A stretch of 64,000 bases of DNA from Ramlibacter agri. Lineage in GTDB: Bacteria > Pseudomonadota > Gammaproteobacteria > Burkholderiales > Burkholderiaceae_C. Location: positions 1,116,001 to 1,180,000 of the forward strand of contig NZ_JABBFX010000001.1 of the NCBI RefSeq assembly GCF_012927085.1. The letters are read 5' to 3'. Positions 1 to 10,179 of this stretch are shown here, piece after piece. Numbering within the stretch: position 1 is the first letter of the stretch; every line of letters begins with the position of its first letter. The translations under genes were made by a program, and so were the position numbers. The notes under the pieces are model-generated. The model worked only from the letters and a program-made list of their open reading frames with translations. It did no database searches and had not been told where the DNA came from.

Positions 1-1467
1 CACTTGCGGCAGGTGCGTGACGGCCAGCACCTGGCGGTCGCGTCCCAGCTGCTTCATCAGGCGGCCCACCGTCTCGGCGACCGCGCCGCCGACGCCGGAA
101 TCGACCTCGTCGAAGATGAGCGTATCGGCCGTGCCGAGGCGGCTGGTCGTGACGGCGATGGCCAGCGCGATGCGCGACAGCTCGCCGCCGGAAGCCACCT
201 TGCCCACCGGCCGCGGCGTGCTGCCCACGTGGCCGGCGACGAGGAAGCTCACGTCCTCCAGGCCGTAGGCGGAAGGCTCATCGGATTTCTCCAGCGCCAC
301 CTCGAAGCGGCCGCCTTGCATGCCCAGCCCCTGCATTGCTTGCGTAACGGACTTCGACAACGCCGGCGCCGCTTTGGCGCGCGCCTTGGAGAGGCTGCGC
401 GCTTCGGCCAGGAAGGCCTCGCCTTCCTTCTTCTCGGCGGCTTCCAGCGCATCCAGGTCGGCGGCCGCGTCGAGCTTGGCCATTTCTTCCTTCCAGGTCG
501 CCAGGAGCGCCGGCAGCTCGGGCGGCGTGCGCTTGTAGCGGCGCGCAAGCGACACCCACAGCGACATGCGCTCGTCCAGTTCGGCCAGGCGCTCGGGATC
601 GAGGTCGGTCTTGCGCAGGTAGCCCTGCAGCGAATGCGCGGCGTCTTCCAGCTGCGCCAGCGACGAAGCCAGCACGTCGGCCACTTCCTTGAAAGCCGGC
701 TCCAGGTGTTCCTGGCCGCGCAGCGCATCCAGCGCCTGGCTCAAGCCCTGCCGCGCGCCGCCGTCTTCGCCATCCAGCATTTCCTGCGCGCCATGGGCGG
801 CGTCCAGCAGCGCCTGCGCATGCGACAGGCGCGTGTGGCTGGTGTTCAGTTCGTCCCACTCGTCGGCGCCGGGTGCCAGCTTGTCGACTTCGCCGATCTG
901 CCAGGCGAGGCGCTCGCGCTCGCGCTGCAGCGAATCCTGCGCGGAGCGCGCATCGGCCAGCGTCTTCTGCGCCGTGCGCCAGCGCTGCCACAGGGACTGC
1001 AGCTTTTCGGTGCTGAGGCCGGCGTAGCCATCGAGCAGGTCGCGCACGGCGGCCGGGCGCGTGAGGCTCTGCCAGGCGTGTTGGCCGTGGATGTCCACGA
1101 GCAGTTCGCCGGCTTCGCGCAGCTGGGTGGCGGTGGCGGCGCTGCCGTTGATCCAGGCGCGGCTCTTGCCCTGGCTGTCGACGTTGCGGCGCAGCAGCAA
1201 GGTGTCGCCGCTGTCGAAGCCCGACTCTTCCAGCCAGGGCACCAGGGCCGGCGGCAGGTCGAATTCGGCGCTGATCTCGGCGCGGGCGGCGCCTTCGCGC
1301 ACGACGCTGGCCTCGGCGCGGGAGCCCAGCGCCAGCTGCAGCGCGTCGATGAGGATGGACTTGCCGGCGCCGGTCTCGCCGGTCAGCACGGAGAAGCCTT
1401 CGCCCAGCTCGAGCTCGAGCTCGCGGACGATGACGAAATCCCGGAGGGCGATTCTCTTGAGGCTCAT
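1..1467 (-). CDS. recN: DNA repair protein RecN (C-terminal end outside the window)
   Basis: RecN is an SMC-like ATPase that acts in recombinational repair of double-strand breaks. The reverse-strand reading begins [11 protein letters not shown] and shows the P-loop GETGAGKS at residues 30-37, a long coiled-coil-rich middle, and the late ABC signature region with SGGELSR followed by a Walker B stretch (LIFDEVDSG) close to the window edge. About 489 residues are visible; the family is usually about 550-560, so only the last part is cut off. The ATG overlaps the nadK stop in an ATGA arrangement, so the two genes are translationally coupled and probably one transcript. A long open frame exists on the opposite strand but has no recognisable domain and is a high-GC shadow. 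Confidence 0.96.
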   Translation of the reverse strand, partial: MSLKRIALRDFVIVRELELELGEGFSVLTGETGAGKSILIDALQLALGSRAEASVVREGAARAEISAEFDLPPALVPWLEESGFDSGDTLLLRRNVDSQGKSRAWINGSAATATQLREAGELLVDIHGQHAWQSLTRPAAVRDLLDGYAGLSTEKLQSLWQRWRTAQKTLADARSAQDSLQRERERLAWQIGEVDKLAPGADEWDELNTSHTRLSHAQALLDAAHGAQEMLDGEDGGARQGLSQALDALRGQEHLEPAFKEVADVLASSLAQLEDAAHSLQGYLRKTDLDPERLAELDERMSLWVSLARRYKRTPPELPALLATWKEEMAKLDAAADLDALEAAEKKEGEAFLAEARSLSKARAKAAPALSKSVTQAMQGLGMQGGRFEVALEKSDEPSAYGLEDVSFLVAGHVGSTPRPVGKVASGGELSRIALAIAVTTSRLGTADTLIFDEVDSGVGGAVAETVGRLMKQLGRDRQVLAVTHLPQV

Positions 1468-2357
1468 TGGCCTTCGTTCCAATGCAATTTCTTGCGCAGC
1501 GTATCGAAGTAGGTCCAGCCCTTGGGGTGCAGGAATCGTACCTTGTGCTGCGAGCGGCGCACGGTGACGCGGTCGCCATGCAGCAGGGAAGCCAGCGACT
1601 GCATGTCGAAGTTGGCGCTGGCGTCCCGCCCGGCGACCAGCTCGATGGTGATTTCCGCCGCGTCCGGCAGCACGATGGGCCGGTTGGACAGCGTGTGGGG
1701 AGCGATCGGCACCAGCACCCAGCCGGCGATGCCGGGATGCAACAGCGGGCCGCCCGCGGACAGCGAATAGGCCGTGGAACCCGTGGGCGAAGCCATGATC
1801 AGGCCGTCGGCGCGCTGGTTGGCGACGAAATGGCCGTCCACCTCGACCCGCAGTTCGACCATGCCGGAAGTGGCGCCGCGGTTCACCACCACGTCGTTCA
1901 TGGCCAGGGCGTCGAAGACGCACTGTTCGTCGCGCAGCACGCGTGCGTGCATGAGGCTGCGCAGGTCTTCCTCGTACTCGCCGGCCAGCATGGGCGGCAG
2001 CACGGTGCGGTAGGCGTCCAGCGCGATGTCGGTGATGAAGCCCAGGCGGCCCTGGTTGATGCCGATCAGGGGCACGCCGTACTGCGCCAGCTGGCGGCCG
2101 ATGCCCAGCATGGTACCGTCGCCGCCCACCACCAGGCCCAGGTCGCACTGGGCGCCGAGGCCGGCGACGTCCGCCACCGGCAGGCCGTTGAGGCCGGTGC
2201 TGGCCGCGGTGTCGCGTTCCACCACCACTTCGCAGCCCGCCTGCGCCAAAAAATTCGCAATGTCTTCCAGCGCGGCGCGCGACGAGGCCGCCAGAGCCGG
2301 CGGAACTGCGGCATGGTACTTGCCGATCAGCGCGACCTGCCGGAAGATGGATTTCAT
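1464..2357 (-). CDS. nadK: NAD kinase
   Basis: ATP (or polyphosphate)-dependent NAD+ kinase, the step that makes NADP+, cytoplasmic. The 297-residue product has the family GGDGT motif at residues 78-82, followed by INQGRLGF, an AMNDVVVNR stretch and the [13 protein letters not shown] segment of the substrate site. Length is normal. The ATG at 2357 is preferred over an upstream in-frame TTG at 2363, which would only add two residues. The gene is divergent from hrcA with a 38-bp gap and is followed immediately by recN with a 4-nt overlap. The nadK-recN pairing opposite hrcA is common in Burkholderiales. Confidence 0.96.
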   Translation of the reverse strand: MKSIFRQVALIGKYHAAVPPALAASSRAALEDIANFLAQAGCEVVVERDTAASTGLNGLPVADVAGLGAQCDLGLVVGGDGTMLGIGRQLAQYGVPLIGINQGRLGFITDIALDAYRTVLPPMLAGEYEEDLRSLMHARVLRDEQCVFDALAMNDVVVNRGATSGMVELRVEVDGHFVANQRADGLIMASPTGSTAYSLSAGGPLLHPGIAGWVLVPIAPHTLSNRPIVLPDAAEITIELVAGRDASANFDMQSLASLLHGDRVTVRRSQHKVRFLHPKGWTYFDTLRKKLHWNEGQ

Positions 2358-2395
2358 CGGCAAATTACATCATTAAAATTGCCCCGTTACCCCTC
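2358..2395. promoter_or_regulatory. nadK/hrcA divergent intergenic region
   Basis: Only 38 bp separate the two start codons, so both promoters must sit here or inside the genes. The region is AT-rich compared with its surroundings and contains an imperfect inverted repeat, GGCAAATT (2359-2366) against AATTGCC (2377-2383). That could be an operator, but no match to the CIRCE element of HrcA (TTAGCACTC-N9-GAGTGCTAA) is present, so self-regulation through CIRCE is not supported. Confidence 0.3.
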
Positions 2396-3403
2396 ATGAT
2401 GCTCGACGACCGCGCCAAGCTGTTGCTCAAAGCCCTGATCGAGCGCTACATCGCCGAAGGGCAGCCCGTGGGCTCGCGCACTCTCTCGCGCGCGTCCGGG
2501 CTGGAGCTTTCCCCGGCCACCATCCGCAACGTGATGAGTGACCTGGAGGAGCTCGGCCTGGTCGCCAGCCCGCACACCTCCGCCGGCCGCATCCCCACCG
2601 CGCGCGGTTACCGCCTGTTCGTCGACACCATGCTGACGGCCAAGCACGGCGACCTCGCCGCGCCCTCGCTGCCGGCCGACCAGCCGCAGAAGGTCATCGC
2701 CCACGCCGCACAGCTGCTGTCCAGCCTGTCGCAGTTCGTCGGCGTGGTGGTGGCGCCGCGACGCAGCTCGGTCTTCCGCCACATCGAATTCCTGCGCCTG
2801 TCGGAGCGCCGCTTCCTGGTCATCATCGTCTCGCCCGATGGCGACGTGCAGAACCGGGTGGTGCACACCGAGGCCGACTACAGCCAGTCCCAGCTGGCCG
2901 AGGCCGCCAACTTCCTCAACGCCAACTACGCCGGCCTGACGATGGAGGAGGTTCGCGCGCGCCTGAAGACCGAGGTGGACCAGCTGCGCGGCGAAATCGT
3001 CACGCTGATGCAGACGGCGGTGGAGGCCAGTTCGCAGGCCATGAGCGAAGACCAGGAAGAGGTGGTCATCTCCGGCGAGCGCAACCTGCTGGCCGTGAGC
3101 GACTTCTCCAGCGACATGACGCACCTGCGGCGCGCCTTCGAGCTGTTCGAGCAGAAGACGCAGCTGATGCGCCTGCTGGACGTGTCCAGCCAGGCCGAGG
3201 GCGTGCGCATCTTCATCGGCGGCGAAAGCCAGATCGTGCCCTTCGAGGACCTGTCGGTGGTCAGCGCCCCTTACGAGGTGGATGGCCACGTGGTCGGCAC
3301 GCTGGGCGTGATCGGCCCGACCCGCATGGCCTACGACCGCATGATCCAGATCGTGGACATCACGTCACGTCTGGTCAGCAACGCCCTCAGCCACAAGAGC
3401 TAG
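2396..3403 (+). CDS. hrcA: Heat-inducible transcription repressor HrcA
   Basis: HrcA represses class I heat-shock genes by binding CIRCE elements. The 335-residue protein starts with a winged-helix DNA-binding domain ([21 protein letters not shown], then the recognition-helix area [17 protein letters not shown]) and continues with the HTSAGRIPT and RGYRLFVD motifs typical of the family; the C-terminal GAF-like domain includes [15 protein letters not shown] and the [14 protein letters not shown] ending. Length is as expected. Two adjacent ATGs (2396 and 2399) could start it. It converges with the lipase-like gene, the stop codons overlapping by 4 nt. Confidence 0.96.
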   Translation: MMLDDRAKLLLKALIERYIAEGQPVGSRTLSRASGLELSPATIRNVMSDLEELGLVASPHTSAGRIPTARGYRLFVDTMLTAKHGDLAAPSLPADQPQKVIAHAAQLLSSLSQFVGVVVAPRRSSVFRHIEFLRLSERRFLVIIVSPDGDVQNRVVHTEADYSQSQLAEAANFLNANYAGLTMEEVRARLKTEVDQLRGEIVTLMQTAVEASSQAMSEDQEEVVISGERNLLAVSDFSSDMTHLRRAFELFEQKTQLMRLLDVSSQAEGVRIFIGGESQIVPFEDLSVVSAPYEVDGHVVGTLGVIGPTRMAYDRMIQIVDITSRLVSNALSHKS

Positions 3404-4602
3404 TGCGGGCCGACCTGGCCCGCGAGCACGGCGTTCAGGTGCGCCGCGACCGCGGGGGAGGCCAGGATGGCCATGTGGTCCTCGTCGAAGCCGCGCACCG
3501 ATGCTGCCTGCTGCTGGGCCGCCAGCGGCAGCTGGCTGCGCAGCGGCACCGTCTTGTCGCTGTAGCCGAACACCATGTGGTGCTGCACCTGCACCGGCGG
3601 CGGGCTGGCGAACAGCTCGCCGAGGAAGCGGCTCTGCGGGCTCATGTCGCGCCACACCGGCATCACCGCGGGCGCAATCTCCACGCCGACCTGGGCGGCC
3701 GATGCGCCACCGAAGGGCGAAGAGATCGACGTGAAGGTGCGCAGGTAGCTGCACTCCTCCAGTTGCCGGCATTCGTTGAGGTAGGACCGCGCCACCAGCC
3801 CGCCCATGCTGTGCGCCACCACGTGCAGCTCGCGGAAGCCGTACTGGCGCTGCAGTTCGTTCAGCAGCCGCATCAGGCCCGTGCCCACCGCGGACAGCTC
3901 CAGGCCGGACGGGTAGTAGAAGACCCAGGGCTGGAAGCGCGTGCGGTCGATGTGCGCCAGCAGCGGCTCGAAGTCGCGCGGCGTGCCGCCGATGCCGTGC
4001 ACCAGCAACACCGGCGTCTTGCCGGCGGAATAGGGCTGCAGGAAATAGACGCCCGCCAGGCCTTCGCGCATGAAGCCCACCGGCTGCCACATGCCCAGCT
4101 TGGCCTTCTCGCGGTCGAAGCGCGCGTCGGCAAGCTGCGCGGGCGTGCCGACTTGCATCTCCACGCCGCCGGGCCCGCGGTTGCGCAGCGCGAACAGGCT
4201 GCCTTGCGGCAGCACGCCGGGCGCGGGCTGCGCGCTCGCCGCGCGCAGGTTCAGGTTCACGGCGTCCATGTCGCCGCCGGCGATGGGCTGCCAGGCGAAG
4301 GCCTCGCCGGCGTCGTAGCGCAGGTCGCCGTCGGTGTCATGGAAAGCGAACACGCTGCGCGTGGACTTGTCGACCATCATCTCGAAGCGGCCCGGGCCTT
4401 CGAACACCTTGTAGCCCAGGGGCTGGCCTTGGGCGTCCAGCGGCACCACGATGACGGGGCAGTCGGCGCAGGCGGACGCCAGCGTGCCGCTCATGCGCGC
4501 GACGCTGGCCTGGTAGGCGTCGATGTCGTCCTGCAGGCGGCCGAAGCGCGCGCAGCCGGCCAGCAGCGCCACGGACAGCAGCAGCATCAGGACGCGCATC
4601 AT
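3400..4602 (-). CDS. Alpha/beta-hydrolase (lipase-like) lipoprotein
   Basis: The 400-residue product has a lipoprotein signal ([10 protein letters not shown], Cys17), so it should be membrane-anchored in the envelope. After a roughly 150-residue N-terminal domain comes an alpha/beta-hydrolase core: [14 protein letters not shown] oxyanion region, nucleophile elbow [10 protein letters not shown] with the catalytic Ser, and a late [10 protein letters not shown] stretch that would supply the His. This resembles bacterial lipases and PGAP1-like esterases, but substrate cannot be told. Its ATG overlaps the stop of the GH13 gene (ATGA), so it is the last gene of a three-gene operon. Ser hydrolase assignment is firm; lipid versus other ester substrate is inference. 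Confidence 0.85.
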   Translation of the reverse strand: MMRVLMLLLSVALLAGCARFGRLQDDIDAYQASVARMSGTLASACADCPVIVVPLDAQGQPLGYKVFEGPGRFEMMVDKSTRSVFAFHDTDGDLRYDAGEAFAWQPIAGGDMDAVNLNLRAASAQPAPGVLPQGSLFALRNRGPGGVEMQVGTPAQLADARFDREKAKLGMWQPVGFMREGLAGVYFLQPYSAGKTPVLLVHGIGGTPRDFEPLLAHIDRTRFQPWVFYYPSGLELSAVGTGLMRLLNELQRQYGFRELHVVAHSMGGLVARSYLNECRQLEECSYLRTFTSISSPFGGASAAQVGVEIAPAVMPVWRDMSPQSRFLGELFASPPPVQVQHHMVFGYSDKTVPLRSQLPLAAQQQAASVRGFDEDHMAILASPAVAAHLNAVLAGQVGPH

Positions 4603-6071
4603 GAGCCGGCCCTCCGCAGGCGCAGGAAGTGGCAGCCCCAGGCTTGCAGGGCGATGTAGAGACCCGGATTCCTCATCGTGTTTCCCTCTCGTTCGAATGT
4701 GGTTCCTGCCAGTTCGTCGTCCAGCCCCCAGGTGGCGCCGGCGAGCTCGTCCCAGGGCAGCTTCACCTGCCCTTGCGATGGCGTGTCGGCCAGGTTCACG
4801 GCGAGCAGCGCGCGCTCTTCGCCCAGGCGCCAGCACCAGGCGACGATGCGTTCGTAGCTGGCGTTGTCCGGCCAGCCGATGCGCTCGCACAGCTGCCATT
4901 CGCCGGCGTGGAACAGGTTCGCTGCACTGGCTTGCAGCAGGTGGCGGTAGAAGGCGCGCAGCGCTTCGTCGGGCGCTTCGGCGGGACGCCGCCCCAGGAA
5001 CACGGGCAGGCGCACTTTGCGGCCTTCCATCTGGCCTTCGTGCACGAGGCGTGCGCCGCATTGCGTGAACGCCAGCACGGCGGCCGCACGGGCCTGGTCT
5101 GGCGCGAAGGTGGCCGCCGCGCGCGGTTCGTCGTGGTTCTCGATGAAGCGCAGCAGCTTGCGCTGGTAGGCGAGGTCCGCGCAGAGGTGCTCGCGCAGCG
5201 CCTCGGGGTCGCCGTGCTCCAGCCGGTCGTACAGGCGCTTGTCGTAGCAGAAGTCGAAGCCCTGCTGCTGCAGTTCCCACTCCAGGTCCCAGTAGGCCTC
5301 GGCGATGAAGCGGAAGTCCGGGTGTTCGGCGCGCACGGCGGGAATGAGTTCGCGCCAGTAGTCGGTTTCGGGGGCGACGCCGGCGCGGCCGGCCCAGGTG
5401 CGCTCGAACACCTGGTTCAACATCAGCATGGCCATGTCGCAGCGCACGCCGTCGCACTGGCTGGCGATGTCGCGCACCGTGTCGATCGCCGCCGCGCGCA
5501 GGCCGGCGGAGAAGGCATTGAGCTGCAGCACGTCGGGCCAGGCGGGGAAGTAGGGATCGCGGCCGTTGGCGTAGACGTTGGCGCCGACGGCGAGGAAGGA
5601 CGCCGGGTCGCGCTCGGCGTCCTGCGGCGTGCCGCGCACGAAGTAGTCCGGATGGCTGCTGGCCCACCAGTGGTCCGGCGCGACGTGGTTCGGCACGAAG
5701 TCCAGCACCAGGCGCAGGCCGCGTCTGGCCAGTGCGGCGCGCGCTTCGGCCAGCCCGGCGCGTCCGCCCAGGCGCGGGTCCACGCTGTAGTCACGCACGC
5801 AATAAGGCGAGCCGACGTTGTCCTCCGGGCGGAAATCCGGCAGCGCGCGGCGGAAGTCCTGAAGCAGGCCGGCGTTGCGATTGGCGACGGCGATGCCCGC
5901 GGGGCTGCGCTGCCACACGCCCATGAGCCAGACGGCGTCGAAGCCGAGAGCCGCGATGTCGTCCCAGGCATTGGCAGGCACGTCGGCCAGCGTGACGCCC
6001 GGGCCGAGTTCCGCGAGCCAGACCCAGGTGTTGATCTCGTAGATGGAAGGATGCGCAGGCCAGGCTTGCAT
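4599..6071 (-). CDS. GH13 alpha-amylase-family glycosidase
   Basis: Predicted (beta/alpha)8-barrel carbohydrate enzyme of glycoside hydrolase family 13, 490 residues. Conserved region I is DFVPNHV (124-130), the nucleophile Asp is in GVRCDMA (D212), the acid/base Glu in FIAEAYW (E258) and the third carboxylate in ENHDEPR (D314), so the active site is complete. No signal peptide is visible, suggesting a cytoplasmic enzyme. Substrate preference (alpha-glucan, sucrose or transfer reaction) cannot be read from the sequence. It sits 15 nt downstream of an outer-membrane protein gene and overlaps the following lipoprotein gene by 4 nt, an odd functional mix for one operon. Confidence 0.9.
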   Translation of the reverse strand: MQAWPAHPSIYEINTWVWLAELGPGVTLADVPANAWDDIAALGFDAVWLMGVWQRSPAGIAVANRNAGLLQDFRRALPDFRPEDNVGSPYCVRDYSVDPRLGGRAGLAEARAALARRGLRLVLDFVPNHVAPDHWWASSHPDYFVRGTPQDAERDPASFLAVGANVYANGRDPYFPAWPDVLQLNAFSAGLRAAAIDTVRDIASQCDGVRCDMAMLMLNQVFERTWAGRAGVAPETDYWRELIPAVRAEHPDFRFIAEAYWDLEWELQQQGFDFCYDKRLYDRLEHGDPEALREHLCADLAYQRKLLRFIENHDEPRAAATFAPDQARAAAVLAFTQCGARLVHEGQMEGRKVRLPVFLGRRPAEAPDEALRAFYRHLLQASAANLFHAGEWQLCERIGWPDNASYERIVAWCWRLGEERALLAVNLADTPSQGQVKLPWDELAGATWGLDDELAGTTFEREGNTMRNPGLYIALQAWGCHFLRLRRAGS

Positions 6072-6086
6072 GGCGGGTCCCCTAGC

Positions 6087-6821
6087 TCAGAATCGGTGGC
6101 CGACGGTCAGCTCGATGCGCTTGCCGTAGGTGCCGGCCACGGCCGGCCCCCAGGCGCGCAGGCCGCCCATGAGGGTCCAGCGCCAGCCGTTGGCGAAGCG
6201 CCGGCCGCCTTCGATCTCGGCGACGGCGCCGGTCTGGCCGTCCATCACCCAGTCGACGACGGGTTTGAGGGTGAACTTCAGCGAATGGCCGCTGGCCCAG
6301 GTGTCCAGCACCTCCAGTTCGGCCTTGGTGTTGTTGATGTCCTTGGCGTCGGAGGCGCCGGCGACGGCGAGGTTCTGCTGCAGCAGCAGGCCGTAGGTGA
6401 ACTGCTGCGCCAGCGGCCCCGAGGTGCGGGCGCCCAGACCGAGCTGCCACTTGCGGGCGCCGAGGCTGTCCGGGTTGGCGGTGGGCATGGTCAGTTCGAC
6501 GCGTGGCGTCCAGGGGACGTCGCCGAGCCGGAGCGGCTGGGGATCGGCGCGCAGCTTGATGTCGCCCAGCCGCGGGTCGAAGGGGCTGCCGCCGAAATCC
6601 TGCTTGGCGTCGGGAAAGGGCAGGTCCAGCCGCACCAGGACGAAGGGGCCGGTGGCGTAGCTTTCGAAGCGCAGGGTGGTCCTGGTCTGCTCCTCCGGCG
6701 TGCCGCGGCCCGTGTTCTGGCGCTTCAGCTCCACGCCCCAGCGCGGGCCTTCGTCGGCGCAGGCGCCGCCAGCCGCCACGAGCAGCAGCGGGGGCAGGGC
6801 GCCGGCACGGATGAGCCACAT
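6087..6821 (-). CDS. Hypothetical outer-membrane beta-barrel protein
   Basis: Reading from the ATG at 6821 gives MWLIRAG followed by a hydrophobic stretch and an AxA-like signal cleavage site (GGACADEG); an ATG at 6866 would put 15 polar residues in front of the signal and is less likely. The rest, about 220 residues, shows alternating hydrophobic/polar strands with Gly/Asn turns and ends in VGHRF, a terminal Phe typical of outer-membrane barrel insertion signals. No family was recognised; small barrel channel or transporter-like proteins look similar. It is the first gene of the operon with the GH13 enzyme and the lipoprotein hydrolase, and is divergent from the tRNA at 6902. Confidence 0.7.
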   Translation of the reverse strand: MWLIRAGALPPLLLVAAGGACADEGPRWGVELKRQNTGRGTPEEQTRTTLRFESYATGPFVLVRLDLPFPDAKQDFGGSPFDPRLGDIKLRADPQPLRLGDVPWTPRVELTMPTANPDSLGARKWQLGLGARTSGPLAQQFTYGLLLQQNLAVAGASDAKDINNTKAELEVLDTWASGHSLKFTLKPVVDWVMDGQTGAVAEIEGGRRFANGWRWTLMGGLRAWGPAVAGTYGKRIELTVGHRF

Positions 6822-6901
6822 CTCTGCGATGTTCGTGCCGGCGGCTTGCCGTTTGAATGGGACCAAGGCCGTATGTCCGGCCCCCTACAATCCCGGCTGG
6901 C

Positions 6902-6978
<77 letters not shown>

Positions 6979-7142
6979 GTCAAATACGCGATTTCCTGCT
7001 GCAAAACAGGAGCAATCTGGTATGGATCGCGTGCATGTAGCCTAGGTGTCATCGAAACGAGACTCCTATTGGGCGATGCTATGCCCCTGGCTTGGGGGCA
7101 GAATACGGATCAGCAGTCAAGAACAGGCGGTGGTGAGCGCGA

Positions 7143-8324
7143 ATGCCATTACATCCGACAAGCCAGTTCCTGGTCGACGCCATCGAGGCACTGGTAACCC
7201 TCGACGGACGATTTGAGCAGATGAAGCTGGTGAACTACAACTCGGTAGTTGACCAGAGGCGGGGCTGCTTCTCCCTCGTATTTCGAGCGCGAGACAAGAC
7301 CACCGATACAGATGTCGCCCTGAAGTTTTTTGATCCGCAAGGCATGATGGACACCTACCGTCTAGAGGCCTTCAGGCGAGAGCATCAAATTTTGGAGGGC
7401 CTTCTGGGAGTGCCGGGTTGCCTCCAACTGGCTGCAGGGCGGACCACATACAACCTGCCTTTGACCGTGGCGACCGGCGGAACGGTCCCGTTCCCGTGTG
7501 AGTATTTCGCAATCGAATGGATCGACGAAGAGATCGACGGGTACTTTCTGTGCCAGCAGCAATACTCGGCGCAGGAGAAGCTGAGGCTGTTCGCCAAGAT
7601 TGTGTCGGCAGTGGCGACTCTCCACGCACACGAAGTCTTCCACCGCGATCTGAAGCCGGACAACATGCGGCTGTTGCGGAACGGAGGGCAGCCTGCCGTA
7701 GTCGCAATTGATCTCGGAACAGCTGCCCGGTACACATCGCCACAGATCGCTGCAGGTTACACCTACCAAGTCGGACACCTGTTCTATGCGTCCCCCGAGA
7801 GCCAGTGCGGCCTTGCTGGGAATCGAAGAGTCGCCCCTCGCACTGACGTCTACGCTCTTGGCTGTATGCTTTTCGAGCTCTTCAATAAGGACTCTTACTT
7901 CAATGCCCTGCTGACAAAAAATCCTGGATACCCGGCCATGCTCCTAGCAATGCGTACTGGCGTGCGTCCAACCACCTCTGACCGACAACAAGAGGACGAT
8001 TGGATTCGAACATTGGCCGCTCTTGGAAACTCGCTTGTTCCGGTAGCGGTGAACGGAGCCGGGAGCGATATTCCTCCGGGCATAGCAGGACTGGTCAATG
8101 AGATCCTTTTTGCTCTTACAAACATCGACTATCGCAGACGACCTCAGCTGCAGTGGATTCACGCTAGGCTGAGGTCCGCTTTAGCGGTGCTTGCTAACGA
8201 GAAAGCGTGTCGGAGGCGGATAAAGCAGGCCCAGGATGCGCGAGCCAACCGCATCGAGAAGATCAAACGGCGGGAGAATCGACTCCGTCAGTCGCTGGCA
8301 AACCGAAACCACATCGAGGGCTGA
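7143..8324 (+). CDS. Eukaryote-like Ser/Thr protein kinase
   Basis: A 393-residue soluble Hanks-type kinase. Visible motifs: a Gly-poor loop RRGCFSLVFRARD (39-51), the ATP-binding Lys in VALKFF (K61), catalytic loop HRDLKPDN (167-174, D169), a DLG triplet in place of DFG (190-192), ASPES in the APE position (216-220) and DVYALGCMLFEL (235-246). The active site is therefore complete. The last 60 residues are rich in Arg/Lys and probably coiled coil. There is no transmembrane segment or sensor domain. The next gene starts 3 nt after its stop, so kinase and TPR protein are surely co-transcribed. Low GC marks it as acquired. Housekeeping signalling is less likely than a phage-carried function such as defence, but that is inference. 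Confidence 0.88.
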   Translation: MPLHPTSQFLVDAIEALVTLDGRFEQMKLVNYNSVVDQRRGCFSLVFRARDKTTDTDVALKFFDPQGMMDTYRLEAFRREHQILEGLLGVPGCLQLAAGRTTYNLPLTVATGGTVPFPCEYFAIEWIDEEIDGYFLCQQQYSAQEKLRLFAKIVSAVATLHAHEVFHRDLKPDNMRLLRNGGQPAVVAIDLGTAARYTSPQIAAGYTYQVGHLFYASPESQCGLAGNRRVAPRTDVYALGCMLFELFNKDSYFNALLTKNPGYPAMLLAMRTGVRPTTSDRQQEDDWIRTLAALGNSLVPVAVNGAGSDIPPGIAGLVNEILFALTNIDYRRRPQLQWIHARLRSALAVLANEKACRRRIKQAQDARANRIEKIKRRENRLRQSLANRNHIEG

Positions 8325-8327
8325 AGA

Positions 8328-10148
8328 ATGGAAACTAATGACCAGAACAGTGAGGTCAAAGCCCTTGTGGTCGAGCCCTCTCCTGTGGAGGTTGTGATCA
8401 ACGAGGATGGCGTTTCGCCTCTATCTCTCGTTATGCCTCCATACGAAGATATGGCGGACATTGAGGCCTTAAAAGGCAAGCACTTTTCTATCAAGAATTG
8501 GGGCCTGTTGGCGCAAGCCTCGCTACTCGAAAGCGTGCATGCTGAAACAGCACGGTTACTGTCCAAACGGCAAAAATTTCAGCAGTCGTCTACTTATCTA
8601 AATCGACTTGCGAATCTCGCGTCGATCGCTGGCGACCTTGAGGCGGAAGCTAACTACTTGGACAAGGCGGTGGAGCTCGATGCGGACCAATTCCTATCGA
8701 ACCGCGTCATTGAAAACCTATTGGCAAGGAGGCTTGACTCGGAGGCGGAGTCGAGACTCCTGACGAGAGACCTTCGAATCGATGTCTACGGAAATTTGCG
8801 CCTTGCAGGCTTGCTCGCGGTGCGGGGAGACATTGCTCGTGCGGAGGAGCACGTGAGAACTGCGCTCTCTGCAGACCCCCTTAGTTATGGTGCGAGACTG
8901 TTCGAAGGTGCGCTGAGGCTCTGGGGTGGGGAGTACGAGAAGGCGATACTGAGCTTCCGAATTGCGGCAGAACGACGCCCGAATTCAGCCGCCTTGCACA
9001 CGAATATGGCGGTCGCATATGTGCGGTTACACCAGAAGGAAAAGGCGCTGCAGAGCCTCAAGCTCGCTGTATCGTTCGACCCTCTGAGTACAAACGCCGT
9101 CATCTTTTTGGCGGACGTAGCGCACGCACTAGGTCGCAATGAAGATGCTGTGCCGAGTTTGCGTTACTTGGTTCAGTTCGAGCAGGCGAACGCCGCTGTT
9201 TGGGCCCGTCTCGCGCGAAGTCTGCTGGAAGTTGGGGAGGCTGGCGAGGCAATCGCCGCGACCAAGAGACAGGCGAGCCTTAAGGAAGACAGTGAGGTTT
9301 GGAACAATCTTGGCGTCGCCTACTACAGAAAGGGTGACTCCCATAGAGCCACGGCGTGCTTCAAACACGCCATACAAGTAGGGACTGGGCCCGAGGATGA
9401 CGGCTTCTGCCTCGCGACAACAAACCTGGCAATTCTGCTTGCGGAAAGCCGGCCGCCAGGCGAAGTTCTTTCGTATGTCAACGCCGCGGTCGGTTCGGCG
9501 GACCTTGGAAAGTTCGCTGCTAGGACGGATCTTGCAGGGATCTTCCAGGTAAAGCTGAGAGCTCTGGTTAAGTCACGATTCATTCGTGATGCGATTGCGT
9601 TCGGCGAAGAGGTTCTCTCATGGAGCGATTCGAATGCGGAACTTAGGGCCGGAATGGCCATCGATCTGCTTACGCTGCATTCGCTGCATGATCCGAATGG
9701 CTCGAAAGCGCTTCAGCTCGCAGAGAGCTTCTCTCAATACGCGCTGCACGGACCTATTCCGAACAAAGAGATGCGCGTAAGGCTGTTGAACAACATCGCG
9801 TTTGTTTTTGCAGAGTTTGGAAGGCTAGAACAGGCTCAAATCTATCTCCAGGCGATTTCATCTGAGATTCACAAGAGTCCGTACCCAACTGCCACATCTG
9901 GTCTTCTGCGCCTGCGCAAAGGCGACATAGAAGGCGCTGAACAGCTCTACTCCGAGGCGATTGGTCTCGCGGTGCGGCCGCATGACAAAGCGCGAATTCG
10001 TCAGAAGCTGAGCTTAGAGCTTGGTAAGGCTCTAATGGGCGACGACGCCCGTAAGGCGGTCCGCCTGCTGAAGCGAGCTGCGAATGAGCATGGAGGCGAA
10101 GAAGGTCTGGCGAATCAGGCAACCGCGCTACTCAAGCTGATTGGATAG
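8328..10148 (+). CDS. Tetratricopeptide-repeat protein paired with the kinase
   Basis: A 606-residue protein made almost entirely of helical TPR-like repeats. Clear units include the stretch with GDLEAEANYLDKAVELDAD, GEYEKAILSFRIAAERRPNS followed by AALHTNMAVAYVRLHQKEKAL, and VWNNLGVAYYRKGDSHRATACFKHAIQ. The first 60 residues are acidic and probably disordered. There is no signal peptide, membrane segment or recognisable catalytic domain. TPR arrays are protein-interaction scaffolds, so this could be the substrate, sensor or effector partner of the kinase encoded 3 nt upstream. It shares the low GC of that gene. It ends 32 bp before the GPA-like fragment, which is on the other strand and faces it. 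Confidence 0.85.
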   Translation: METNDQNSEVKALVVEPSPVEVVINEDGVSPLSLVMPPYEDMADIEALKGKHFSIKNWGLLAQASLLESVHAETARLLSKRQKFQQSSTYLNRLANLASIAGDLEAEANYLDKAVELDADQFLSNRVIENLLARRLDSEAESRLLTRDLRIDVYGNLRLAGLLAVRGDIARAEEHVRTALSADPLSYGARLFEGALRLWGGEYEKAILSFRIAAERRPNSAALHTNMAVAYVRLHQKEKALQSLKLAVSFDPLSTNAVIFLADVAHALGRNEDAVPSLRYLVQFEQANAAVWARLARSLLEVGEAGEAIAATKRQASLKEDSEVWNNLGVAYYRKGDSHRATACFKHAIQVGTGPEDDGFCLATTNLAILLAESRPPGEVLSYVNAAVGSADLGKFAARTDLAGIFQVKLRALVKSRFIRDAIAFGEEVLSWSDSNAELRAGMAIDLLTLHSLHDPNGSKALQLAESFSQYALHGPIPNKEMRVRLLNNIAFVFAEFGRLEQAQIYLQAISSEIHKSPYPTATSGLLRLRKGDIEGAEQLYSEAIGLAVRPHDKARIRQKLSLELGKALMGDDARKAVRLLKRAANEHGGEEGLANQATALLKLIG

Positions 10149-10179
10149 AGTCCCACTTGTGTTGACCCTCGTGGCGAAG

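Noticed and set aside
2358..2395. CIRCE element expected beside hrcA
   Set aside because: The TTAGCACTC-N9-GAGTGCTAA pattern is not present; only a weak unrelated inverted repeat is seen.
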